64,000 bases of DNA from Pyrrhoderma lamaoense (taxonomy: Eukaryota > Basidiomycota > Agaricomycetes > Hymenochaetales > Hymenochaetaceae), in contig NBAZ01000020.1 in the NCBI GenBank assembly GCA_002794735.1, positions 248,001 through 312,000 of the forward strand. The letters run 5' to 3'. Below, in pieces: positions 1 through 9,226 of the stretch; within the stretch, counting starts at the first letter, position 1; every line of letters begins with the position of its first letter. The notes beneath the pieces are model-generated. The model was not told where the DNA came from and searched no databases. It saw nothing but the letters and a program-made list of their open reading frames with translations. A program made the position numbers and the translations under genes.

Positions 1-375
1 TTTCGTTTACCATGGGAGTTAGATGAATAGGTAATGTGACTGTAGGAACAAGAAAATGGCATACGAGAGTAGTCAACATCATCCGTCCACAGACATTCGT
101 ACGTGCTCAGATCTAAAGGCATTCCATGTTCTGCATCTACCACCATGGGGAGGGGCATCTCACTTGCAAGGGATGCAGTGAAGTCTGGTGTTGCATACCG
201 AGATGGATTTGTAGGTATATTCAGTAGCTTTGGAGGGAAAGGTGGTGGTGGTAATGGATTTTGAAACCGTACTTTAAAAAGTAGGTCAAGTTTGCTAGGT
301 TTTTGTAAAGTCAGTTTATGTTACAAATCGAGTCAAGCAATTGAATCCACACCTTTTTCTATGTGAAGTGGACAT
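1..375 (-). CDS. PAF1: PAF1 complex subunit Paf1, N-terminal part (runs off left edge)
   Basis: Paf1 is the scaffold subunit of the RNA polymerase II-associated PAF complex in the nucleus, needed for elongation and histone modification. On the reverse strand an ATG at 375 starts a short first exon (MSTSHRK). A 58-nt intron at 295-352 follows, and exon 2 reads KLDLLFKVRFQN, then a proline-rich PLPPPPFPPKLLNIPTNP and MVVDAEHGMPLDLSTYECLW. These are the signature stretches of the fungal Paf1 N-terminus (RNA-binding/PPPP segment, then DAE-GMPLDL). The frame stays open to base 1, or a further intron begins near base 60; the rest of the gene lies outside the window. It is divergent from the SFH5 gene. 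Identification is from family knowledge of Paf1 N-termini; confidence is high despite the short fragment. Confidence 0.82.
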
Positions 376-596
376 GGTTGCAGCAGTCACGTTTCTGGAG
401 TGCCCGAGTGTGACCTAAACGTGAGTGACGGCATGATGTCTACATTTGGTATATCTGATAGGAATATATAAGTTAGTATCTGCGCACATATGGTCATATC
501 GCGTATATAAATTTAGCTGTCGCAGTCCAACCCGTTCTCTCACCTTCTTTTCATCACCTTACTGTTCTCACGTCATCAGACTTCAATAAACGTGCA
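376..596. promoter_or_regulatory. Shared divergent promoter PAF1 / SFH5
   Basis: Only 221 bp separate the two start codons. A TATA-like sequence (tatataaa) lies at 504-511, about 90 bp before the SFH5 ATG, with a pyrimidine-rich stretch (gttctctcaccttc) after it that resembles a fungal transcription start region. A second AT-rich box lies at 464-471. Regulation of both genes from this segment is inferred from the geometry. Confidence 0.5.
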
Positions 597-2006
597 ATGT
601 CCGAAGAAATAAAGCCTGCAACTGAAGGTGCATCTGCAGAGCCTGTACCTGCTCCTGCTTCTGAAGTTGTGGAAGCTAGTGTGAAAGTAGAGGATACACC
701 TGAGCCAGCAACGGCGACCCCTGCTCAAGAGGTTGCTTCAGATGCACCACAAGAACCCCAGAATGCTTTGACTAAGAAATTCACTGAAGACGAGTGGAAG
801 GCTCTCAAAGAATTCAGGGTATGCCATATGCGACATTCACAGACATCTTATCTCAGTTTAATTCTGAAAAAACCCTCTTATTTCCTCGTGTATCTCTCAA
901 ATAGGCGAAGCTACCGAGCATCTCAGAGGAAGTTTATGGAAAAGCAGAAAACATTAAGCTTTGGGGGGTTACGCTCGACACGTCGGATGCTAAGACCAGT
1001 GTCGTTCTCATGAAGTTCTTGCGTGCTAGGTAAGAACCTTTCCTCGCATAATATGAGTGAAGATACCCAAAGTAACTAATGGTACTACAATCAAGGGGAC
1101 TCGACGTTGATCAGGCAAAGGAGATGCTTGTCAAGACGCTTAAATGGCGTATTGAGTTCAAAGCGGATGAGCTACTAAGCGAGGAATTCCCCCAAGATAT
1201 CTTCGGCAATGTGGGTCACATATATGGAAAGGACAAGGAAGGACGCCCGGTCACGTTCGTAAACAACAATATCAGGGAAAGGTCTATTCCGAGTACTGAC
1301 TCTTAATCACCAATTATTCTCAATCAGATACAATCTCTATGGTGGAAACAAGGACTTAAAGGCTGTCTTTGGAGATGTTGACCTCTTTATCAGGTGAATT
1401 TGGGTTTACTATTTTATATGAATTCATACAAACATCCTTCGATATTGTCCATTATTAGATGGCGTGTGGCTCTCATGGAAAAGGGATTGCACTCATTGAT
1501 TTTGAGAATATTGATCAAATGATTCAAGTGCATGGTAAGGATAGATACCGAATATATTTCCAACTTGCTTCTTCTGACCAGATTCAAAGATTACGAAGGA
1601 GTGGGCTTAAACTCCCGGATGCAAATTCGAAGAAGGCCGCAGCAACGGCTACCACAATATTCCAAGATTACTATCCGGAATTCCTTGTATGTTATTAATG
1701 ACACTTATGATTACTATAGCGACTTAGACCCCTTTGCTATTTTTTAGTATAAGAAATTTTTCGTTAATGTTCCTGCCATCTTCACATGGATTTTCTGGTA
1801 TGTGCTCATCCCCTTGATTGTGGCGCAGACTAGAGCTTATTACTACAATATACGAATAGGATCTTCAAACCTCTCGTGTCTGCTCAAACCCTTGCTAAGA
1901 TGAGCGTCGTCGGTACTGGAGCAGCAACTATTGGAAAAGAACTTCTACCATATATTGACGCAAAAGAACTCCCGAAGCGTTACGGGGAGAAGCAGAAGCC
2001 TTTTGA
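597..2006 (+). CDS. SFH5: Phosphatidylinositol transfer protein SFH5 (Sec14/CRAL-TRIO), frame interrupted
   Basis: Sec14-homologue that moves phosphatidylinositol between ER/plasma-membrane contact sites and other membranes. The N-terminus is low complexity (Ala/Pro/Glu). A CRAL-TRIO N-lobe follows (SVVLMKFLRARGLDVDQAKE), then the lipid-binding domain (NLYGGNKDLK, IALIDFENID, YYPEFL, KFFVNVPAIFTWIF, FKPLVSAQTLAKM, KELPKRYG). Exons read by splice signals and homology: 597-818, 905-1029, 1096-1281, 1328-1393, 1459-1534, 1590-1686, 1748-1797, 1860-2006. Two single-base breaks occur. At 1603-1605 (ggg) the conserved HDYEGV segment is in a different frame from the following LKLPDANSKKA. At 1984-1987 (gggg) one more G would give the family-typical ending KRYGGEAEAF and a stop at 2004-2006; as written, the frame runs on to 2157. 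Both look like missing bases in G runs. Confidence 0.88.
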
Positions 2007-2879
2007 TAGGGATATCAGCTACACAATCAATCACAATCAATTCCTTTTGTTACCTATCCACCCCCCCCCCTTTTTTTTTTCTTCTCTCTTCTTTCTGGTA
2101 TCGGTTGGATATGACTTGTTAACGTTCTTAGCTTTTAAGACATTTATTCACTGTTAATTATTGTATAATAATCTACTCTTTATATAATAATCTACTCTTT
2201 ATATACCTGTTCTCTCGAAATTATACACCGCTCACTTGATACTATGTGTTTTTGCACCCTCTCTTTCTGATAATTTAAATGTAGTCGGACCGTTTGTTGA
2301 GTATTGTTTTATGCTCCGAGCGAGCCCTGGGGATAACTTGCTTCTTTCGACGTACACGTTTTCTGGGGTATTGGATTGGAGCTGAGCTAAAGTACGGCAA
2401 AATACATGTACGACACACGAAGCAAAGTTAAAATGATAAAGCCTTGGGTTTTACAGACGTTTTCAAAGTGATACATACTTATCTATGTACGTACCTAAAA
2501 GATGATCCAAGTGTTGTCGAAACGGAGCCTATCATATGACCATTTGCCAGTGCCGTATCACATCACAGGACTCAAAATGCAGATAGGTGTCTCTTAGTAC
2601 GGCACCTCATAAGTTTTTTTTCGAGAATCAAGAGGAATCTAGACTGTGATTCTGTTACTCAAAATTGAGATTAGACGAAAATGAAGAAACGTGCTACTGA
2701 GATCCGGTTCCGGACTGTCTCGGGTACACCGAAACAGTAGGTTCCTTGTGTGTATATAATCTTCTTCATCGCTAAGTACCATGTACCCCAATTCTAAATC
2801 TTTTTCGCTCTGCCAGCTGGCAACATACTTGTCTTCATTATCAACCTCCAAGAAAACTAATTTTTTACACAAGTGAAAC
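2007..2879. other. Intergenic, 3' flank of SFH5 and 5' flank of next gene
   Basis: No credible gene. It contains a C10T10 tract at 2061-2080 and a perfect tandem duplication of about 20 bp (tataataatctactcttta) around 2163-2203. The rest is AT-rich. The reverse-strand open frame at 2639-2896 has no recognisable features and is treated as chance. Confidence 0.6.
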
Positions 2880-4425
2880 ATGGTACTGCAGTTCAACGTT
2901 CAGTCCGGTATTCCTCTTGTAGCGCCCATTCCTCTTCGTGAGCGAGCTTCAAGCCTCGGACATAGACCATCATATAGCCAAGGACATCAACGTACCCTCA
3001 GTGCTCGACGTGGGTCTATCTCTGCCCCTGACCCCCATGGAAAATACATTGTTCCTCTACCACGGTGTGCGTTAAGCCGGCTTACTGTCGTACGGGTACC
3101 GAAAGAGCAAGATAAGTCTCTGGCGAGCTCTTCTCCACCGAGAAGAACTCGGAGTCCGGGGCCCAACTCCCCAACTTTTCCTGACGCTAGTGTGTCTATT
3201 CATCGCCCACATAGTCCGTCGCGCTTGTCATTTGCATCCGCGTCATTTTCCACACCCCAATCCCCTACCAGATCGGTACAACGGAGTACAGCACCAGCTC
3301 CTATCTTGGTCTCAGGATCAAACAGGGGAGTGAGCTCGGATGCTACCAGTCCTAACAGGATGTCTTTCGCTTCCGCATCTTTTTCTACGCCCAATAGGCC
3401 TAGGTCTCCTACTTTTGCGAGGCATTCACGCAGCAGCTCAGCCTCTTCCGTCACGTCCACTAGTTCAGTGACGTCAGTTTCCTCTATCCATCGTTTGTCA
3501 CCAAATCAGATCTATGATCTTGCGAAGTCATCTTCGTATCCCACTGCTGTAAACCCGTCATATACAAATTCGTTCACATTACTTGCGGATGACGTTTACC
3601 TTCCATTTGTTGACCGACCCTCAGAGGTGTCTGCCCTTATCTCCAATGGTGGGAATGCAAAGATTATGCGTTTGGTGGCACAATCTTTCCTGAGACCTAT
3701 CAACCTCGGAAGGGGAGTAGAAGTGTAAAGGACCTCCTTGAAAGTCCAGAAAGTTGGACCTTTGATGATTTGGTGGCTTGGCTTACGTACACAACAAGAA
3801 GTGAGGTATCGGATTCAACTTGGGTACATACGCTGCGAAGGGCCTTACGACTTCATAGTGAAGTTCTATGGGAGCGTGTGAAGTCTATGCTTGGAATACC
3901 GTTTGAACTCGATGTCGACATCCTTGAGAGTAAACTTGAGCCAGCTCAGTCTAGAGCTGTGACAAACGAGGAGGGAAAGTCTCTTTCAGACAAGGATCAC
4001 CCCCTTAATATTGATCAGATTCATCCGTTACCATTCTCTCCACAACGCAACTTGGAGGTATCACTGAAGTCTCCGAGGACGAAGGTTCAAACGTATCTGC
4101 CAACGGAGCGGATCAAGTTCTTGGTTTGCGTGTCAGTACATCTCTGGCTTTTGCACTTGACGAGACTTCTTCACCGACCAGTCCTAAATCACCGACGCAT
4201 TCACGTCACGGATCTCGCCATAGCACCGTTCCTATCCGGTCTTCGCCTCTCGCTCCTTCGAAAGCCGAACAAGTTGCGGCGCTAGCATCAAAAAATACGG
4301 AGTCGGTTGGATCACTCTATGTTCGGGCTACTCAGTCAAAGATTAGACCACTTTCTGATCATCCGATGTTCCCTATGAACTTTGCAAGGATTGGTTTGCA
4401 TCCAACTTTGTTACGTGTCAACTGA
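2880..4425 (+). CDS. Conserved fungal protein of unknown function, Ser/Pro-rich, frame interrupted twice
   Basis: I do not recognise a named family. The N-terminal half is Ser/Pro/Arg-rich and disordered, with an internal repeat SFASASFSTP occurring twice. A more ordered segment follows (LSPNQIYDLAKSSSYPTA, FTLLADDVYLPFVDRPSEV, AKIMRLVAQ), then KDLLESPESWTFDDLVAWL and a helical segment with TLRRALRLHSEVLWERVK. The C-terminal part is again Ser/Pro-rich, then QSKIRPLSDHPMFPMNFARI and a stop. There are no introns. Coding similarity moves between frames at two places, each by one missing base: the ttt run at 3686-3688 (LVAQSF then PETYQPRKGS) and around 4015-4025. If both are sequencing deletions the protein is about 515 residues; as written it stops at 3728. 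Start chosen at the first ATG of the open frame. Confidence 0.7.
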
Positions 4426-4965
4426 TTTGTACCGAGAGACGACTATGTCTTTTTTCTTCCTCTAATAGTTTGCTTGCATACATACACGTCTTCAACTTCA
4501 CGATTCTTGACGAGTTCACGGATTTTTCTCTCACTCTGCCTCCGTTTTTTTCATAGGCTTCACTCTCACATTCCAGCTCATCACAATAAACTCATCACAG
4601 CTCATTTCGATCCCAAACTGGAATTCGTATGTTGTACTAGACAATCACTTATCTATTATTCATCATCTTTCTTCATTATCTCAAACAAGCCCTGTAAAAA
4701 GTAAAGTACTTGATCATATTATTTTGCATAACGAGAACAGCGATAACTTCTCTAAATTAAGTAAGAAAAAAGTCGAGCATCAACGTAAATAGAAGTCTAT
4801 CAAAAGTAAGTGATTGTGATGCGTGAGAAAAGAAGCAACGCCGTGGCTCATGATCGGGTGTGCGTTACGTTACTTGACGCGTTTGACCGTTCAATATTGT
4901 TCTTCTAAACACATCCACCACTCACGCGCTTGACTATTGGTAAACCACCTTCAACAAATATTACG
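4426..4965. other. Intergenic, tandem genes
   Basis: 540 bp between two plus-strand genes. The first half is TC-rich 3' flank and the second half AT-rich upstream sequence of the NASP gene. No gene, RNA or repeat is evident. Confidence 0.6.
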
Positions 4966-6662
4966 ATGTCAGAGTATGTTCAACGACTTATATTTCTATC
5001 ATGCTTAAAATTTCTCTAACTTTACATTTTGGTATTTTACTGGTATCCCCACACTTTCCAGTACGAAAGAGCCTACTACCGAAGGTACGGTCGAGGAGAA
5101 CGTCGAGAAGGCAAAACGCGCTTTTGCTCTTAAGAAATATGAGCAGGCTGTTGAGCACTATGCCACAGCATTAGAAATTTTGTTCGTCCTTTCCACTCGC
5201 ATCTCGTTTTGTTACCGAATTCTCATAATTTGTGGTTTGAAAAATGATATACTACCGTCGGGATCTATCTGGAACACTATGACTTCTTTCTGTGGTTCGA
5301 CAGGGTTGAGGCGCAGGGTGATAAGTCCATGCAAGCTGCAGACCTTTACTTAGCTTATGGGAAAGCGTTACTCGAGAATGCTATTTCTCAGACTGCTGTT
5401 CTAGGAAAGCAGCAAACGGACAACTCATTAACGAAAGATGAACCAGACGCTGGAGGTATGTAACCACGTTTTAGAAGAACCAAAGTAGAGTAGCTAATAT
5501 AAACCACCTGGGACCTCTTCCAACGTCTCAGGCTCGAATGGGGCGAATCCTTTTATCTCTTTCTCTGGTGATGCGGAAGAGTCGGATGATGAAGATGAGG
5601 AGGAAGGTGGTCCAGCGGAGGATGTTGCGGTTGACCTCTTTGCCGAAGCTGCTGCCGCCGCAGAAGACGAAGAGAAGAGGAGGAAGAGGAGGAAGAGGAG
5701 GAAGAGGAGGAAGAGGATGGTGACCCAGATGCTGAGCCTGAAGACGATTTCAATGCTGCATGGGAAGTCTTGGATCTAGCTCGCGCACTGTATGAGAAAA
5801 GGAAGGACGAGGATGATGAAACAAAATTGAAACTTGCAGATACTTACATTGCGCTTGGCGACGTTTCTTTAGAAACAGGTTGTGCATCATTGGGATTCTA
5901 TCCATTCTTTCGATAGTTATTAATGGGACCCAACAGAGAAATTCGACCTTGCTATACCGGATTATGAGGCTGCACTGGCGCTTAAAACGGAACTTCTTCC
6001 ATTATCGTCGAGACAGCTCGCTGAAGCCCATTATAAATTGAGTATTGTTCTCGACCTTACCTCTGGGAGGCTATCTCAGGCAATCAGGCATGCAGAGTTG
6101 GCTCTTGACAGTGTAGAGGCTCGTCTTGCAGAAATGCGTAATGCACAAAGTGGACAAATGCCACCAATCTCTGAATCAGCGAAGCCGGTATCGAAAGGAA
6201 AAGGAAAGCAGAAGGCACCATCTAGCATTCTCTCCCCTGAAGAACTTGTACAAAATATGACTAAGTCACAGATTGAGGCTGAATTGAAAGACTTGGAAGG
6301 TTTGCGAGAGGACTTAGCATTGAAGGTTTGTAAAATTCCTGTATTGCAGTTTTATGAAACTTATAGACTAACATTGTTTGACATTTTAGGTGGAAGAACT
6401 GAAGACAAGCCCAGGAGGGGAAGAGGAAACGACTAATGCACCCGCTCTTGCCGCTAAGGCCCTTGACCTCGAACTCAATGGACCTTCAATAAAGACTGAA
6501 GATCCTTTAAAACCTGTCGTCATCAATGACTTATCTACGATGGTGAGAAAGAAGAAAAAGCCAGCGCAATCGGTAACCGAGGCGAATGGTAAACGGAAGG
6601 CCGAAGATGAAGCTCCAGTTGAAGTGAAAAAAGCCCGAGTAGAAGACGAACAATCATCTTGA
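4966..6662 (+). CDS. NASP/SHNi-TPR family histone H3-H4 chaperone (Hif1/Sim3-like)
   Basis: Nuclear chaperone that binds histone H3-H4 through tetratricopeptide repeats. A tiny first exon (4966-4973, MSD after splicing) precedes a TPR (AKRAFALKKYEQAVEHYATAL) and LYLAYGKALLENA. An Asp/Glu-rich insertion (about 5570-5740) follows, characteristic of SHNi-TPR proteins. Then come further TPRs (WEVLDLARALYEKRKD, YIALGDVSLETEKF, YEAALALKTELLP, QLAEAHYKLSIVLDL, AIRHAELALDSVEARL), a helix ending in EGLREDLALKVEELK and a basic C-terminal tail with nuclear-localisation-like MVRKKKKPA and KRKAEDE. Exons: 4966-4973, 5062-5181, 5304-5455, 5532-5878, 5937-6325, 6390-6662. Within the GAG/GAA-rich tract (5663-5716) the frame shifts by one missing base, changing poly-Glu into Arg/Lys codons until the correct frame resumes at GDPDAEPEDD. 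Confidence 0.88.
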
Positions 6663-6975
6663 AATTCTTAGAGGTTTAGAGGCATGATCGAAGTACACCA
6701 TTCTCGGATTTCTTGGATACAGACATGCATTGGAATTTGCGCGTATATATATATCTAATGTAATAATTGGTTCTTGTTTGCATTTTATAATTATGATGCA
6801 CACCTTTTCTCTCTTGCTTCTTTGTCGTTGTTTTACATGAAGTTAACAAATAGAAGTTATAAATAAATCTTATACGCTAAATCTGTGTTTTTGTATATCC
6901 AAAGAAAGTTAAAAAAGATAAGAAACACAGTTATTAAAGTAAGATAGCATTTTCACCTTTTTCATTCTCTTTCTT
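6663..6975. other. Convergent 3' flanks of NASP and PRO2 genes
   Basis: About 310 bp, AT-rich, with tail-to-tail genes. Possible polyadenylation elements include several TATATA and AATAAA-like stretches (around 6740-6760 and 6860-6868). No gene is seen. Confidence 0.55.
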
Positions 6976-8564
6976 TCAAAATGGAAGCTTTGTAGCATCG
7001 ATTTTTTCATGTTTGAACTTCTTCTTTCCTTCCCCCGTTCCGAACTCACCAACAATATGGCCTCTGGTATCTTTACTCCTCATAACGTATTTGTAAGTTA
7101 CAAGACCTCGAGACCGACTGGCCCGCGGGCATGTATACGACCCGTACTGATTCCAACTTCAGTTCCGAATCCGTATCTAAACCCATCTGCAAACCTCGAT
7201 GAAGCATTGACGAACGTCCCCGCGGAGTCGACACCTCTACAGAATCGAGAAGCGGAAGACTCGGATTCGGTGATGATGACGTCTGTGTGATGAGAGGAGT
7301 GGGAATTGATGTGTGATATTGCAGCAGACAGGGAGGGGACGGTTAGGATTGAGAGAGTTAGGGAGAGGTGTTCGGTTGTATACGACTCTGTAGAGGAAGG
7401 TTTGATGAGGACAGAGAAAGCTGGCGGCAGGGGTGAGAGGTGAGTTTGGAGAGATGTTAGAGAAGGTGAGTCGCAGAGGAGTGTGACACCTGAGGAGAGA
7501 AGGGATCGGGCGACTTGAGGCCAAAGGGTTTGGAGGAGTGAGGAATGGACGAGGAGTGTTTCTGTTGCGTTACATGCTGCAGGGTAATCGGTCTATAGAT
7601 CCGATTTTCTGAGTGAGATGAGGAGATGAGAAGACAGTTGAACGACATTACCTTTGAGTCAACCACGATCCGAATTGCTTTATCTTTGTCTGCACTTTCG
7701 TCTAAGTATATAGAACATAAACCATCTGCGTGACCCATTACGGGTATTCTTGTATTGTTTTGGATGTTACGGACGAGAGCATTGCTTCCTCTTGGGATGA
7801 CAAGGTCAATGTACCTGTCTTGAGCTAGTAATGATGAGACTTCATCTCTGGTCTGTACAGTCTGGATATAGTCTGCTGGTAGTTGCGTCTTCGCCAAAGC
7901 ACTTCTGATAGCTTTTGATAATGAAGCGCTTGTATGATTGGATTCTTTTCCGCCTTTAAGGATTGCAGCATTACCTACAAATGGATACGTATTGGAGCAT
8001 ATATCATGGTAACTGGAGGATTATTGATCGAAGGGCTGACTTACCAGACTTGATAGCTAAAGAGGCAATATTTACAACAACTTCAGGTCGTGCCTCAAAG
8101 ATGACGAGCAGTACACCAATAGGACATGAAACACGATACAGCTCGAGATCATCATCAAGTTTGGTAGCATATGAGATGTTTCCTGTAGGGTCTGGAAGAG
8201 CCGCAACGTCAAGTACACCTTGGAGCATAGAATCCCACTTGTCTCCTTTAAATAAGTCTAGTCGTTTTACTAACGAAGCTGATAGACGGCCTGCTTCAAC
8301 TTCTTTTTGAGCTGCCTAGTTTATTTATAAAAGTCCGTTGATGTCAGTCAGTGTAGTAGCTTAGACAATGACGTACGCATATGAGCAACACACCTCCATA
8401 TCCATTTTATTAGCATCTTGAATCTCAGTTTTGAGAGCTTCGAGTTCTTTTTTTATAAGCTGTAAAGCTCTGACACGCTCTGAACTGTCAATTAACTGAG
8501 ATGCTTCAAACGCTGCTTTTGCGTGTTTTGCGATCTCTTCTGGATTTGCTGCTTCCAAGGACAT
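6976..8564 (-). CDS. PRO2: Gamma-glutamyl phosphate reductase (glutamate-5-semialdehyde dehydrogenase)
   Basis: Second enzyme of proline synthesis: NADPH-dependent reduction of glutamyl-5-phosphate to glutamate-5-semialdehyde in the cytosol. Reverse-strand exons are 8394-8564 (MSLEAANPEEIAKHAKAA), 8045-8315, 7652-7974 and 6976-7592, separated by short GT-AG introns. Family hallmarks are seen in order: YRVSCPIGVLLVIFEARPEV, AILKGGKES, LVIPRGSNALVRNI, PVMGHADGLCSIYLDE, the active-site region YPAACNATETLL with its cysteine, DVIITES, GTFVNASSRFADGFRYGFG, EVGISTGRIHARGPVGLE and GHIVGEFGTGEG. At 7106-7107 one base appears missing: GPVGLE should continue as GLVTYKYVMR but the written frame reads VL then stop. 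The downstream frame is intact to a TGA at 6976-6978, supporting a sequencing deletion over a pseudogene. Confidence 0.92.
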
Positions 8565-9226
8565 GGTTATTGCGATACTTTTTTTGTACTTCGGGACAAG
8601 CTTAGAAACTATATGCGTTAAACGATCAATTGCTATAATTAGAGCAGATCTTTTTATAAATTCAGTAAGAGAATGAGTCAGATACTGTTGGTATTGACTA
8701 GTGCTAACAAATTTGATCTCTAAGACGACTCTGACTCTGCCGTCAGATATGATAAAAATACGAAATAATCTTTTTTTCCTGATATCACTAATTATTGGTA
8801 TAGGACGTAGTAAAGAAATGCATTCTTAAGATAAGTATGTGGTGACTCCCAGAAAAAAACTGCGATATTCCCACCCCACCAAAAGAGAAATTAGTTTCAT
8901 GAGGAACATGATAAAAGAGATAAAAACAGAGAAAATGAATTAACGAAAGAAAGCCCATCAGTTGCTATATAAGTACAAAATTGAATGAAATGAAAGACTG
9001 ATGAAGGCGCAAAGGGAGAAGGGGGCTATGTATGTAGATATAACGTGGCATATCAAGAGTGAGACTAATGGATGTAAGTGTGTGCTAGGTCAACGAACGT
9101 CATGAAACGGAAGTAAGAAAATACAGAGTAAGAGAAGGGAATAAAAATGACCGTGAAGAGAAACTTGAGAAGATACCCAGAACCGAAAGCAAAAGTTAAG
9201 AAAAAAGAAAATAGCGAGTAGTGTAC
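8565..9226. other. Intergenic between PRO2 promoter and AP180 3' end
   Basis: 660 bp. The left part is the upstream region of PRO2 (reverse strand). The right part, 8880-9220, is strongly purine-rich on the plus strand, i.e. pyrimidine-rich in the sense direction of the AP180 transcript ending here. No gene is seen. Confidence 0.55.

Noticed and set aside
1984..2157. C-terminal extension of SFH5 through a poly-Pro/poly-Phe segment to a stop at 2157
   Set aside because: It translates a C10T10 tract and follows a probable missing G; with that G the protein ends at the family-typical KRYGGEAEAF.
7237..7524. Separate reverse-strand gene overlapping the end of PRO2
   Set aside because: It is a shifted reading of the PRO2 last exon, whose true frame shows clear enzyme motifs.
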